A stretch of DNA of 64,000 nt, taken from assembly GCA_021781815.1 (NCBI GenBank), contig JAJXWB010000006.1:1-64000 (forward strand), in the 5' to 3' direction. The number at the start of each line of letters is the position of its first letter. The stretch's first letter is position 1. The notes beneath the pieces are model-generated. The model was given only the letters and a program-made list of their open reading frames with translations, was not told the origin of the DNA and ran no database searches. A program made the position numbers and the translations under genes. Origin of the DNA: Pseudomonadota bacterium. GTDB taxonomy: Bacteria; Pseudomonadota; Alphaproteobacteria; Rhizobiales; Beijerinckiaceae. Of this stretch, positions 7,955 through 16,987 are shown piece after piece.

Positions 7955-9574
7955 ATGAACATCATCCGGCTCGCATTCACGCCACGTTACGCGCCGCTCA
8001 CGCTCAGCGTCGTTTGCTCGCCGGTCTTTCTGGCGATCGCCGCGGTCTCTCCCATATTCGGCGGCTTCTTCACCCTTCTCGCATGCGTGTTCGCCATGCT
8101 CGCCGGTCTGGGCATATACGACCTGCGCCAGGAGAAGCACGCGATCCTGCGCACGCATCCCATCGCCGGACATCTGCGCTTTCTCCTCGAAGAACTGCGA
8201 CCGGAAATTCGGCAGTACTTCTTCGAGGACGACAAGAGCGGAACGCCGTTCAGCCGCGACGAACGCGCTCTTGTCTATCAGCGCGCCAAGAGCCAGCTCG
8301 ACAAGCGCCCATTCGGCACCGAACAGCGCGTCTATGCCGAAGGCTTCGAGTTCCTCCGCCATTCAATCTTTCCGAGACCGGTATGCAGAGAGTCGTTTCG
8401 CGTCGATATCGGCCCAGCCTGCGCAAAGCCGTATTCCGCGTCGATATTCAATATCTCGGCTCTGAGCTTCGGCGCATTGAGCGCGAATGCGATCCGAGCG
8501 CTCAACGCCGGCGCGCGCCGCGGAAATTTCGCGCACGATACCGGCGAAGGCGGCGTCAGCCCCTATCATCGCGAAAATGGCGGCGATCTCATTTGGGAAA
8601 TCGGCTCCGGCTATTTCGGCTGCCGAACCGTGGACGGCCGTTTTTCACCGGATCTTTTCGCCAGGACAGCCGCCAATCCGCAAATCAAGATGGTCGAGCT
8701 GAAATTGAGTCAGGGCGCGAAACCCGGTCACGGCGGCGTCTTGCCGGCGGCGAAACTCACTCCGGAAATCGCCGCGATCCGCGGCGTGCCGCTCGGGCAG
8801 GACTGCGTCTCGCCGGCCTCGCATTCCGTGTTTTCCACCCCGATCGAACTGGTGAAGTTCATCGACGAGATGCGCAGGCTCTCCGGCGGCAAACCCGCCG
8901 GATTCAAGCTCTGCATCGGCCAGCCCATCGAATTCCTGGCGATCGTCAAAGCGATGCTGGAGACGGGCTCGCATCCGGACTTCATCGTCGTCGATGGCAA
9001 GGAAGGCGGGACAGGCGCGGCGCCGCTCGAATTCATGGACCATCTTGGCATGCCGATGCGCGACGGCCTCAATTTCGTACACAACGCGCTGGTCGGCGCG
9101 GGCCTGCGCGACCGAATCCGGATCGGCGCCGCCGGAAAGATCGTCAGCGCCTTTGACATTGCGCGCGCGGTCGCACTCGGCGCCGACTGGTGCAACGCCG
9201 CGCGCGGCTTCATGTTTGCGCTCGGATGTCTGCAGTCGCAGACCTGCCACACCGATCGCTGCCCGACCGGCGTCGCAACCCAGGACGAAAATCGCGCCCG
9301 CGGCCTCGTCGTCCCGGACAAGGCGGCGCGTGTTGCGAATTTCCACCGCGCGACGCTGGAAACCTTGGCGGAACTCACGGCCGCCGCCGGCCTGGACCAC
9401 CCGGGCGGCCTGACGACCGCACATTTCGCGCGCCGGGTTTCGCCAAGCGATATTTGCGGCTTCGATGAATTGTATCCGGCTCTGGCCCCGGGCGAACTGG
9501 TCGCAGGAACGGACAAACGCCGCCTTGCGGAGGCATGGAGCAAAGCCCGCCCCGACAGCTTTGCATTCGCCTGA
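7955..9574 (+). CDS. FMN-binding glutamate synthase (GltB-like) family protein, membrane-anchored
   Basis: The product is 539 residues. Two hydrophobic helices lie at about 15-55, followed by a GltS central/FMN domain: ISALSFGALSANAIRALN, TGEGGVSPYH, KLSQGAKPGHGG, DGKEGGTGAAP and a cysteine cluster CLQSQTCHTDRCPTGVA that matches the 3Fe-4S site of glutamate synthase large subunits. It lacks the N-terminal amidotransferase and the C-terminal beta-helix, so it is one of the short stand-alone FMN/Fe-S homologues of unknown substrate rather than assimilatory GOGAT. Confidence 0.87.
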   Translation: MNIIRLAFTPRYAPLTLSVVCSPVFLAIAAVSPIFGGFFTLLACVFAMLAGLGIYDLRQEKHAILRTHPIAGHLRFLLEELRPEIRQYFFEDDKSGTPFSRDERALVYQRAKSQLDKRPFGTEQRVYAEGFEFLRHSIFPRPVCRESFRVDIGPACAKPYSASIFNISALSFGALSANAIRALNAGARRGNFAHDTGEGGVSPYHRENGGDLIWEIGSGYFGCRTVDGRFSPDLFARTAANPQIKMVELKLSQGAKPGHGGVLPAAKLTPEIAAIRGVPLGQDCVSPASHSVFSTPIELVKFIDEMRRLSGGKPAGFKLCIGQPIEFLAIVKAMLETGSHPDFIVVDGKEGGTGAAPLEFMDHLGMPMRDGLNFVHNALVGAGLRDRIRIGAAGKIVSAFDIARAVALGADWCNAARGFMFALGCLQSQTCHTDRCPTGVATQDENRARGLVVPDKAARVANFHRATLETLAELTAAAGLDHPGGLTTAHFARRVSPSDICGFDELYPALAPGELVAGTDKRRLAEAWSKARPDSFAFA

Positions 9575-9606
9575 AGCAGCGCGACCGGCCGCCGATCCAG
9601 GACGGC

Positions 9607-10275
9607 TCACCGTCGATAGGCGATCAGGAACACACGCACCGCATCGTCGACGGTTTTTTCGATGTCGGCCAACGGCGGCGGCGGCGAACCGCAGAACAGC
9701 ATCCTGCGAAACAGGGAGCCCTGCGCCAGATTGAAGAATTGCACCGCGGCGGCGTCGAGATCGGCGACAGCGAGAACCCCCTCCGCAACCTTGCGTCGAA
9801 GCCATGCGGCCAGACGCTCCTGCCCGAACTGCGGACCCGCCTCATAGAACACCTGCCCGATTTCCGGGAATTTGGACGCGGCGGCGATGATGGTCCTGAC
9901 CTGTGCGACATGGGCGGGATCGAGCATGACCTTCATCAGGTTGACGCCCATGCGCCGCAGCGCCTCGTCCACCGGGCCGTCGTGATCGTCATAGGCGCCG
10001 AGCTGTTCCGCCTGCGCCCGCCTGTCCTCGCGCACCAGCGCGGCGAACAGCGCCTCCTTCGAAGGGAAATGCGAATAGATCGTGCCCTTCGACACGCCCG
10101 CGACACGCGCGATATCGTTCATCGATGCGCCGTCGAAACCATCGGCAAGAAAAACTTTACGCGCGCCATCTAGGATCTGACGCGCCTTGGCGCTGTCGAT
10201 CCCGGCGTCCGGCGCCTCGGCCTGATGAAAGACCTCAATCGCCAGGGCGGGATTATCGGCAGAAATGAAAGACAT
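9607..10275 (-). CDS. TetR/AcrR family repressor of the adjacent efflux operon
   Basis: The product is about 222 residues. An N-terminal helix-turn-helix, ARQILDGARKVFLADGFDGASMNDIARVAGVSKGTIYSHFPSKEALF (split here for description), is textbook TetR. The ORF track starts at GTG 10302, but that start would place an operator palindrome inside the coding region; ATG 10275 is preferred. It is divergent from the emrA/emrB-like pair, and both copies of the palindrome lie in the shared promoter region, so it most likely represses itself and the pump until a ligand binds. Confidence 0.88.
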   Translation of the reverse strand: MSFISADNPALAIEVFHQAEAPDAGIDSAKARQILDGARKVFLADGFDGASMNDIARVAGVSKGTIYSHFPSKEALFAALVREDRRAQAEQLGAYDDHDGPVDEALRRMGVNLMKVMLDPAHVAQVRTIIAAASKFPEIGQVFYEAGPQFGQERLAAWLRRKVAEGVLAVADLDAAAVQFFNLAQGSLFRRMLFCGSPPPPLADIEKTVDDAVRVFLIAYRR

Positions 10276-10283
10276 CGTTTCCA

Positions 10284-10300
10284 GACCGAACCGTTCGGTC
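10284..10300. promoter_or_regulatory. TetR operator copy 1
   Basis: GACCGAACCGTTCGGTC is a 17-bp palindrome with one central mismatch. It lies immediately upstream of the repressor ATG. A second copy lies 54 bp away (start to start). Confidence 0.75.
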
Positions 10301-10337
10301 ACCTTGTTAGTCGGTCGCGCCCGTGCTAGTCAAGCTC

Positions 10338-10354
10338 GACCGAACCGTTCGGTT
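10338..10354. promoter_or_regulatory. TetR operator copy 2
   Basis: GACCGAACCGTTCGGTT repeats the first operator with a single base change at its last position. It is 59 bp upstream of the HlyD-family start codon, a position expected to control the pump promoter. Confidence 0.75.
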
Positions 10355-10413
10355 TGCTCGACCAGAGCCGCCCTGATGACACGTCACGCACGGACCCGAT
10401 TTCAGAGTCGCCG

Positions 10414-11574
10414 ATGACAGAGCAATTTCCGAAGGAAAGCTTCGAGCGATTGGCCGACCGGCTGAATGGTCCGGCTGGGGCGTCTTCGCCGGCGCGAGAC
10501 GCGTCCGCGCCATTCGAGAAGACTGCGCCGCCGGCGAAGCGCCGCGTCGTTCTTCCGATTCTGGGCGCGGCCGCTTTGCTCGCCGGCGTCTGGTACGGCT
10601 ATCGCTACGTCACGGAATGGCGGTTCATCGTCTCCACCGACGACGCTTATGTGAAGGCTGACACGGCGATCCTGTCGGCCAAGGTCGCCGGCCATCTGCT
10701 AGCTGTGCCCGTCGCCGAAAACCAGGTGGTGAAAGCCGGCGAAATTCTGGCTGAGATCGACCCCGGCGATTATCGTCTGGCGGTAGAGGCCGCGCAGGAC
10801 CGCATCGATACGCAATCAGCGACGGTTTCCCGCATCGAAGCGCAGGAGCGCGCGCAGATGGCCGCAGTGGCGCAGGCCCATGCGCAGGAAGCGGCGAGTC
10901 AGGCGGACCAGATCCGCGCCGCCTCCGAATTCGAGCGCACGCAGTCGCTGGTGGAAAAGAATTTCGCCACGCCGCAACGTCTCGATCAGGCGCGCGCGGA
11001 CAGGGATCGCACGATCGCGGCAGTCGCCGGAGCCGAGGCGGCGGTGAACGCTGCCGAGGCCAACCTTGCCGTACTGCGCGCGCAGCGCGCCGAAGCCGAG
11101 CGGGCGCGCGATGAACTGAAAATTGCGCTTGCCCGCGCCAGGCGCGACCTCGATTTCGCTACGGTGCGCGCGCCGTTCGATGGGGTGGTCGGCAACAAGG
11201 CGGCCCAGCCCGGCGCTTTCGTCACGCCCGGCGCCCGTTTGATGGCGCTGGTTCCTGTCGACACCGCCTATGTCGAGGCCAACTTCAAGGAAACGCAGCT
11301 CGGCCGTATCGCGCACGGCCAGAAGGCCACGATTCTGGTCGACGCCTATAACGATCGTCGGATCGAAGGCGTCGTCGATAGCGTCGCTCCCGCCTCCGGC
11401 GCGCAGTTCTCACTCCTGCCCCCGGAAAACGCGACAGGCAATTTCACCAAGATCGTGCAGCGCGTGCCGGTGCGCATCAGTGTGCCCGCTGACATCGCGC
11501 GCTCCGGCATCTTACGGCCGGGGCTGTCGGTCATCGTCGACATCGACACCCGCAGCGGCGACGCGGCGCGCTGA
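10414..11574 (+). CDS. HlyD/EmrA-type membrane fusion protein of an efflux pump
   Basis: The product is 386 residues. One transmembrane helix (about 44-65) is followed by TDDAYVKADTAILSAKVAGHL (biotinyl-lipoyl-like domain), a long alanine-rich coiled-coil hairpin, and the returning beta-barrel motif RAPFDGVVGNKAAQPGAFV. It is the periplasmic adaptor pairing with the MFS transporter 5 bases downstream. The ORF-track start at TTG 10354 overlaps operator 2; ATG 10414 is the natural start. Drug substrate is unknown. Confidence 0.9.
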   Translation: MTEQFPKESFERLADRLNGPAGASSPARDASAPFEKTAPPAKRRVVLPILGAAALLAGVWYGYRYVTEWRFIVSTDDAYVKADTAILSAKVAGHLLAVPVAENQVVKAGEILAEIDPGDYRLAVEAAQDRIDTQSATVSRIEAQERAQMAAVAQAHAQEAASQADQIRAASEFERTQSLVEKNFATPQRLDQARADRDRTIAAVAGAEAAVNAAEANLAVLRAQRAEAERARDELKIALARARRDLDFATVRAPFDGVVGNKAAQPGAFVTPGARLMALVPVDTAYVEANFKETQLGRIAHGQKATILVDAYNDRRIEGVVDSVAPASGAQFSLLPPENATGNFTKIVQRVPVRISVPADIARSGILRPGLSVIVDIDTRSGDAAR

Positions 11575-11579
11575 CGCGA

Positions 11580-13181
11580 ATGTCCGCCCTCGCGACAGCA
11601 GGCGACCGCCGCACGCCACGACCGGCGCCCGCGGCTTCAGCGCCGAATCAGAGATTCGACGCCCATCGCATCATCGCCTTCACCGGCATGGTGTTCGGCA
11701 TGTTCATGTCGATCCTCGACATCCAGATCGTCTCTGCTTCGCTCAACGAAATTCAGGCCGGACTTTCGGCCGGCGCCGACGAGGTGACCTGGGTTCAGAC
11801 GAGCTATCTGGTCGCTGAAGTCATCATGATCCCGCTTTCGGGATTTCTATCGCGCGCATTTTCAACGCGCTATGTTTTCACGATCTGCGCCGGCGGCTTC
11901 ACCGCCATGAGCTTTCTCTGCGCACAGGCCACGTCGATCGAACAGATGATCGTGTTTCGAGCGATCCAGGGCTTCATCGGCGGCGGCATGATCCCAACCG
12001 TGTTCGCCAGCGCCTTCACAGTATTTCCTCCATCCAAGCGCGTCGTCATCCAGCCGATCATCGGCCTGGTCGCAACGCTGGCGCCGACGATCGGCCCGAC
12101 GGCAGGAGGCTATCTCACCGACATTTTCTCCTGGCATTGGCTGTTTCTCGTCAATATCGCGCCAGGCATTCTCGTCACGCTCGTCTCCTGGTTCATGATC
12201 GACTTCGACGCTCCTGACCTGCGCCTGCTCAAGGGGTTCGACTGGACCGGCCTGATCTCGATGGCGGTCTTCCTTGGCGCCCTCGAATACGTGCTGGAGG
12301 AAGGCCCCTCCAAGAACTGGTTCGACGAGAACGTAATCGTCTATTCGGCGATTGCTTCGCTCGGCGGCGCGATCGTTTTCTTCTGGCGCTCCTATGTCTC
12401 GCGAAATCCTATCGTTGATCTGCGCGTCCACAGCACGAGCTTCTGGGCCGGCAGTCTGTTCTCGTTCGTGCTCGGCATCGGCCTGTATGGTCTGACTTAC
12501 ATCTATCCCGTCTATCTCGCGCGCGTTCGCGGCGACACGGCCTTGATGATCGGCGAGACGATGTTCGTCACCGGCATGATGCAGATGCTCTCGGCGCCGA
12601 TCGTCGGTCGCATCATGATGTTCGTCGACGCCCGCATCCTGCTCGCGATTGGTTTCGCCAATTTCGGCATCTCCTGCTGGCTGATGACTGACGTCACGAA
12701 GGACTGGGATTTCTGGCAATTGTTTGTGCCGCAGCTTTTCCGCGGGTCGTCGCTGATGCTGTGCATGGTGCCTATCAACAGCGTAGCCATGGGATCGCTC
12801 GCGGCTCACGAGATGAAGAACGCCTCTGGCCTGTTCAATCTGACTCGCAACCTGGGCGGCGCCGTCGGTCTTGCGATCATCAACACATTCCTGAATGATC
12901 GCTGGGATCTGCATCTCTCGCGGCTGCACGACCAGGTAAATTGGTCGTCCGACCGAACGCAGCAATGGCTGACGACGCTGACAGGCGCCTTCGCCAGGCT
13001 CGGCTCCTCCGCCGATCTGGCTGCAACCCGGCAACTCGCCGGCTTTGTCCGGCGGGAGGCCCTGGTCATGGCGCTATCGGACGTCTTTCTGCTGATCGCC
13101 GTGATCTTCGCCTTGATGCTGTTGCTGGTTCCTTTTGTCCGCAAGCCTCCCATGCTCGGCATGGGCGCTGACGGGCATTGA
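11580..13181 (+). CDS. DHA2-family (14-TMS) MFS multidrug transporter, EmrB-like
   Basis: The product is 533 residues with about 14 hydrophobic helices. Motif LDIQIVSASLNEIQ in helix 1 and motif C-like GPTAGGYLTDIFSWHWLFLVN are characteristic of EmrB/QacA drug:H+ antiporters. It starts 5 bases after the adaptor gene and is certainly cotranscribed with it. An outer-membrane TolC partner would be encoded elsewhere. Confidence 0.92.
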   Translation: MSALATAGDRRTPRPAPAASAPNQRFDAHRIIAFTGMVFGMFMSILDIQIVSASLNEIQAGLSAGADEVTWVQTSYLVAEVIMIPLSGFLSRAFSTRYVFTICAGGFTAMSFLCAQATSIEQMIVFRAIQGFIGGGMIPTVFASAFTVFPPSKRVVIQPIIGLVATLAPTIGPTAGGYLTDIFSWHWLFLVNIAPGILVTLVSWFMIDFDAPDLRLLKGFDWTGLISMAVFLGALEYVLEEGPSKNWFDENVIVYSAIASLGGAIVFFWRSYVSRNPIVDLRVHSTSFWAGSLFSFVLGIGLYGLTYIYPVYLARVRGDTALMIGETMFVTGMMQMLSAPIVGRIMMFVDARILLAIGFANFGISCWLMTDVTKDWDFWQLFVPQLFRGSSLMLCMVPINSVAMGSLAAHEMKNASGLFNLTRNLGGAVGLAIINTFLNDRWDLHLSRLHDQVNWSSDRTQQWLTTLTGAFARLGSSADLAATRQLAGFVRREALVMALSDVFLLIAVIFALMLLLVPFVRKPPMLGMGADGH

Positions 13182-13229
13182 TTTCCGAACTCCGCGATCG
13201 AATTCTGAGCGTCAACCCGATCCCGCCGC

Positions 13230-14309
13230 TTAAAGGCGCACGTCCGCGTCAGCCATCTGCGCCACTTTCGCTCCGATATCGGCGATCGCGGCGCGCAATT
13301 TCTCCGTCTCCGCGGAACTGCGGCCCGCCTGAGCGCCGCGCGCAACCTTGAGCGCGCCGCGGAGCGCAGCGACCTCGGCGCGCAGGCGCTCGGTCTGCGC
13401 GGCGCCGGATTCCTCTGCCGCGCGCGCGGAATCCATCTGCCCGGCCAAGCGACGCGAAACGTTGCGCGCGTCATCCTCTGCGGTCAGGCGGGCGCGCTCG
13501 GCCGCTTCGCTCGCCTTTTGCGCCTCGCGGAGCAAGGCGCGCGTCGCGTCCGCCTCCATGCGCTGGGTATCGAGCGCATGCTGAAATCCCGCCGCGCGCT
13601 CGCGTTCGGATTCAAAACGCGCCTGGGTCGCAGCCATCAATTGCTCGACGGCGCGCATCTCCTTCAGGACCATGTCGCGTTCTTCTCCAAGCCCGAGCGC
13701 GCGCTCTTCTTCATATTTCGCTTTGCGGGCAAGCGCCTCCAGATCTCGGTCGAGTCCTTCGATCCTCGCCACCAGGCCTTCGACCCGCGTTTCGAGTCCG
13801 GCGATCGCGCTCCTGCGCTCATCGGCCAGCGCCAGGAGAGCCGCATGCGCGCGACCAAGCTCCTCGTGGCGCGCGCGCGTCGTTTCGTACAACCCGGCCG
13901 CATCGTGCAGCTCCGTGATCAGCGCGCCGCGTTCGCCGTTCGCCTCGGCCAGTTCCCGCGTCGCAACCGCATGTCGGAGCGAAAGATCGGCGTGCTCGCC
14001 CCGCAATTGCGAAAGGTAGCCATTGAGCGTCACGATTTCAGTCGCGCGTCGCCCCAGTTCGGCCATTTGCAGCGCCTGCGCCGTAGCCTCCGTCTCCATC
14101 TTCTGTTCGAGACGACGACGTTCAGCGGCAAATTCGGCGCGCAGCAGATCGCGCTCGGCCACGACCTCGTCCATGGACAACGGCAGCAGCAATTCGAGCC
14201 GCCGTCGCGACAGCCGCATCGCTCGGCGCGAAATGGCCGGCAGCAACAACAGCGAAACAAGCCCGGCCGAAAATACGCCGAGCAAAAAAATCATGATCTC
14301 TTCGATCAA
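13230..14309 (-). CDS. Membrane-anchored coiled-coil protein of unknown function
   Basis: The product is 359 residues. Residues 5-25 form a single hydrophobic helix (IFLLGVFSAGLVSLLLLP), followed by an almost uninterrupted charged heptad-rich coiled coil from about residue 30 to 340. It has no enzymatic motif. The layout (short N-terminal anchor, long cytoplasmic coil) resembles structural or scaffolding proteins. Repetitive Arg/Ala/Glu composition makes database matches to other coils unreliable. Confidence 0.75.
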   Translation of the reverse strand: MIEEIMIFLLGVFSAGLVSLLLLPAISRRAMRLSRRRLELLLPLSMDEVVAERDLLRAEFAAERRRLEQKMETEATAQALQMAELGRRATEIVTLNGYLSQLRGEHADLSLRHAVATRELAEANGERGALITELHDAAGLYETTRARHEELGRAHAALLALADERRSAIAGLETRVEGLVARIEGLDRDLEALARKAKYEEERALGLGEERDMVLKEMRAVEQLMAATQARFESERERAAGFQHALDTQRMEADATRALLREAQKASEAAERARLTAEDDARNVSRRLAGQMDSARAAEESGAAQTERLRAEVAALRGALKVARGAQAGRSSAETEKLRAAIADIGAKVAQMADADVRL

Positions 14310-14389
14310 AACGCCGAGGCCCTAGCCTGATGAAGTCCGCCGCGACAATGCCATGCGCGGGGCCGCAAGGTAAAGCGGCGGGAACAACG

Positions 14390-14965
14390 TCAGAACGGGT
14401 TCCAGGTCGATGTCGGCGTAAACTTGAGATAACCCAGATTGAGACCGAGCCGCGCGCCGACGCCCGAACGGATCGGCACGACGACGACCTTGTCCGCGGC
14501 CAGTGCGGTAAAGCCGAAGCCGCCAATCAGGTAGGCTGAGCCGTCGACGCCGCCGAACCTCTGGAAGATCGCTTCCACGGCGGGCAGATTGTACACAAGC
14601 ATCATGGTGCGGTCGCCATCGAGGCCCGCGTCGAAACCAAGCGAGGGGCCCTGCCAGTAAACCGGACGATCGCCGGCGTTGCGAGTATACATCTTGCCTT
14701 CGCCGTAGCGCAGGCCTCCGATGAAGGCGCCGGAGCCTTCCTGCCCGAGAATATAGGCGTTGGGCTTGCCCCAGCGCCGCGTCGCCGATTCAATTCCCTG
14801 TGCGAGGCCGCGCGACACAGATCCGAAGAAGCGGTGACCGTTGTTGACGATCTCGTTCGTCGAAAAACTGTCGGGAGCCTCGCTCGCCAGCACCGCGCCG
14901 GGCGCGGCTGTCAACAGCAGGGCGCCAGCCGATAGCTTCATCAACTCGCGGCGTGTCGTGGTCAT
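14390..14965 (-). CDS. EipA-like DUF1134 envelope protein
   Basis: The product is 191 residues. The N-terminus TTRRELMKLSAG followed by a hydrophobic stretch and VLASEA reads as a Tat-type signal peptide. The mature part has the DUF1134 pattern: RFFGSVSRGLAQGIE, NAYILGQEGSGAFIGGLRYG, YWQGPSLGFD and the C-terminal TSTWNPF. Family members in Brucella (EipA) are periplasmic and affect envelope integrity. The start at 14965 is fixed by GGGAGGAGACGGC directly upstream; the longer track start at 15037 lacks such a site. Confidence 0.87.
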   Translation of the reverse strand: MTTTRRELMKLSAGALLLTAAPGAVLASEAPDSFSTNEIVNNGHRFFGSVSRGLAQGIESATRRWGKPNAYILGQEGSGAFIGGLRYGEGKMYTRNAGDRPVYWQGPSLGFDAGLDGDRTMMLVYNLPAVEAIFQRFGGVDGSAYLIGGFGFTALAADKVVVVPIRSGVGARLGLNLGYLKFTPTSTWNPF

Positions 14966-15172
14966 GGCCGTCTCCTCCCGCGCTGGCGCGCCGTCCCAAA
15001 TCGAAGCGCGAGCTTCGCGCGCGAAAGCGGTGAACACATGGCGCAGCCCGATCCGCGCCGGCGCCGCCGACGTGCCGCCCGGCAGACTGCCGCAGCATGG
15101 TTAACGAAGGGTTGACAGCTCGGACAGGCAAGCCCGGCTCGCCGGCCGAACGCGGCGGCTGCCATGCGGCCC

Positions 15173-15982
15173 TCAGTTGGCCCGCCCCCAGGCGACGAAC
15201 GGCCCGTTTCGGAAATGGTCCGCGCGCTTGCCGTAACGCGCCGGCGCGCCGTCCGCGCCGAGCACCCGCCCGCCGGCCGCCCGCAGGATCGCGTCGCCAG
15301 CCGCAATGTCCCATTCCATGGTTGGACCGAAGCGTGGATAGACGTCGGCCGCCCCCTCCGCGATCATGCAGAATTTGAGCGAGGAGCCGACGTTCGTGCG
15401 CTCGGCGATCCTGAGCCCGGCCAGAAACGCCTCCGTCTCGGCCTCGCCATGCGACCGGCTCGCAAGCGCCACAAGTCCATCGGCGGGCGCAACGCGCGCG
15501 GCGATCTTTTTCCGCGCAGCCGCAGGCGGAAGCGCTGCGCCCGGCGCCGCAGCGCACAGGCAGGCGGTCGCGCCGCCGAGCCAGAGCTTCTCGAGCGCCG
15601 GCGCGTAGATCGCGCCCGCGATCGGCGCGCCATCCTCGATCAGCGCCAGATTGACGGTGAACTCGCCGTTGTGCGCCAGAAATTCGCGGGTGCCGTCGAG
15701 CGGATCGACCAGAATGAACCGCGCGCCGCATTCGGGCACGCGTCCCCGCGCGACTGATTCTTCAGCGATTACGGGAATATCGGGCAAATCCGCCGCCAGC
15801 GCCGCAAGGATCGAGGCCTCCGCCCGCTCGTCCGCGTCGCAGACAGGGCTCGAATCGGCCTTGGTACGCGCGCGCGGCGCGCCGGCGTAAACCTTCATCA
15901 CGACGCCCCCGGCCACGAGCGCGATTCGCCCGAAGATTTCGGCGATTTCTTCGCGCGCGGAATCGGAGAGCGAGGAGGACAT
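15173..15982 (-). CDS. cysQ: 3'(2'),5'-bisphosphate nucleotidase CysQ
   Basis: The product is 269 residues of the inositol monophosphatase fold. Metal-binding motifs are in order: the EES of IPVIAEESVARG, DPLDGTREF and, near the C-terminus, GPTMEWDIAAGDAIL. GEFTVNLALIEDG between them is typical of CysQ. The enzyme recycles the 3'-phosphoadenosine 5'-phosphate released in sulfate assimilation. A GAGGAGCC ribosome site precedes the ATG. It lies next to the chpT/che region but is transcribed away from it. Confidence 0.87.
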   Translation of the reverse strand: MSSSLSDSAREEIAEIFGRIALVAGGVVMKVYAGAPRARTKADSSPVCDADERAEASILAALAADLPDIPVIAEESVARGRVPECGARFILVDPLDGTREFLAHNGEFTVNLALIEDGAPIAGAIYAPALEKLWLGGATACLCAAAPGAALPPAAARKKIAARVAPADGLVALASRSHGEAETEAFLAGLRIAERTNVGSSLKFCMIAEGAADVYPRFGPTMEWDIAAGDAILRAAGGRVLGADGAPARYGKRADHFRNGPFVAWGRAN

Positions 15983-16220
15983 GGCTCCTCATGCGCCGAT
16001 CCGGGGGGACGATCAAGGGCGCGGCCCTTTTAAAGGAACATTAAGTCTGCGGCCCCAATGTGCGGCCGCGCTTTCCATACGCACTGCGCCGGAGTATCGA
16101 TTCGGACACGCGCCTGCGATTCGCGGGCGTGGAATGCCGGTTCGAAACCGGGTCGTGTAATGTTTGTAAAGTGGCCGCCCGGCGCCGTTTTCGCGTCCAA
16201 CGACCTTCCGGATCGCACTC

Positions 16221-16904
16221 ATGACCGATCAGCCCAAGGTATTCTCGCTCGCCCCACTCGACCTCGCCGCGCTACTCTGCTCGCGCGTATGCCATGACGT
16301 GATCTCGCCGGTGGGCGCCATCGTCAACGGCCTCGAAGTCCTGGAGGACGAGAAGGACGAGGACATGCGGACGTTCGCGCTCGACCTGATCAAGAAGAGC
16401 GCCCGCACCGCTTCAGCCCGCCTTCAGTTCTGCCGCCTCGCCTTTGGCGCGGCAGGATCGGCCGGCGCAGCGATCGACACCGGGGACGCGGAGAACGTCG
16501 CGCGCGGGCTGCTAGCGGACGGCCGCACCAGCCTCGAATGGAACGCGCCGCGCATTCTGTTGCCGAAGAACAAGGTCAAGCTCGTTCTCAACATGTGCCT
16601 GATCGCCGCAGCCGCAATTCCGCGCGGCGGGGTGATCATCGTGACGATCGCGGACGAAGGCGCAGACCTGTCGGTCGCGGCGAGGGGCGTGAACGCGCGT
16701 GTCGCCGCCCATGTGCCCTCCCTGCTCGATGGCCAGCCGGACAACGGTTCGGTCGATGCACACGGCATTCAGGCCTATTATACGGGCCTGGTCGCGCGCG
16801 ACAGCGACCTTGTCCTCACCTTCGAAAGCGCGCCGGAGAGCATGGCGCTCCGCGCCTCGCCGAGGCAGCAGGAGCAGGCGGCGTCGGCATCGAACGCTGC
16901 CTGA
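16221..16904 (+). CDS. chpT: Histidine phosphotransferase ChpT
   Basis: The product is 227 residues. LCSRVCHDVISPVGAIVNGLE carries the phosphorylated histidine at His25, and a degenerate HATPase-like second domain follows with KNKVKLVLNMCLIAAAAIPRGG. This is the ChpT pattern. ChpT relays phosphate from the CckA kinase to CtrA and CpdR. The gene for its target CtrA is 6 kb downstream in this window. The C-terminal 20 residues are low-complexity. Confidence 0.9.
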   Translation: MTDQPKVFSLAPLDLAALLCSRVCHDVISPVGAIVNGLEVLEDEKDEDMRTFALDLIKKSARTASARLQFCRLAFGAAGSAGAAIDTGDAENVARGLLADGRTSLEWNAPRILLPKNKVKLVLNMCLIAAAAIPRGGVIIVTIADEGADLSVAARGVNARVAAHVPSLLDGQPDNGSVDAHGIQAYYTGLVARDSDLVLTFESAPESMALRASPRQQEQAASASNAA

Positions 16905-16987
16905 CCGGCAGGGATTTCAATCCTCCCTTAACCTAGGCGTCGCATAGTCTTGCGGAGGTGCGCATTCGCGCCTCCCCAGGCGGATAC

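Noticed and set aside
16060-16165. tRNA-like T-arm (CCGGTTCGAAACCGG) upstream of chpT
   Set aside because: No D-arm, anticodon stem or complementary acceptor stem can be drawn around it.
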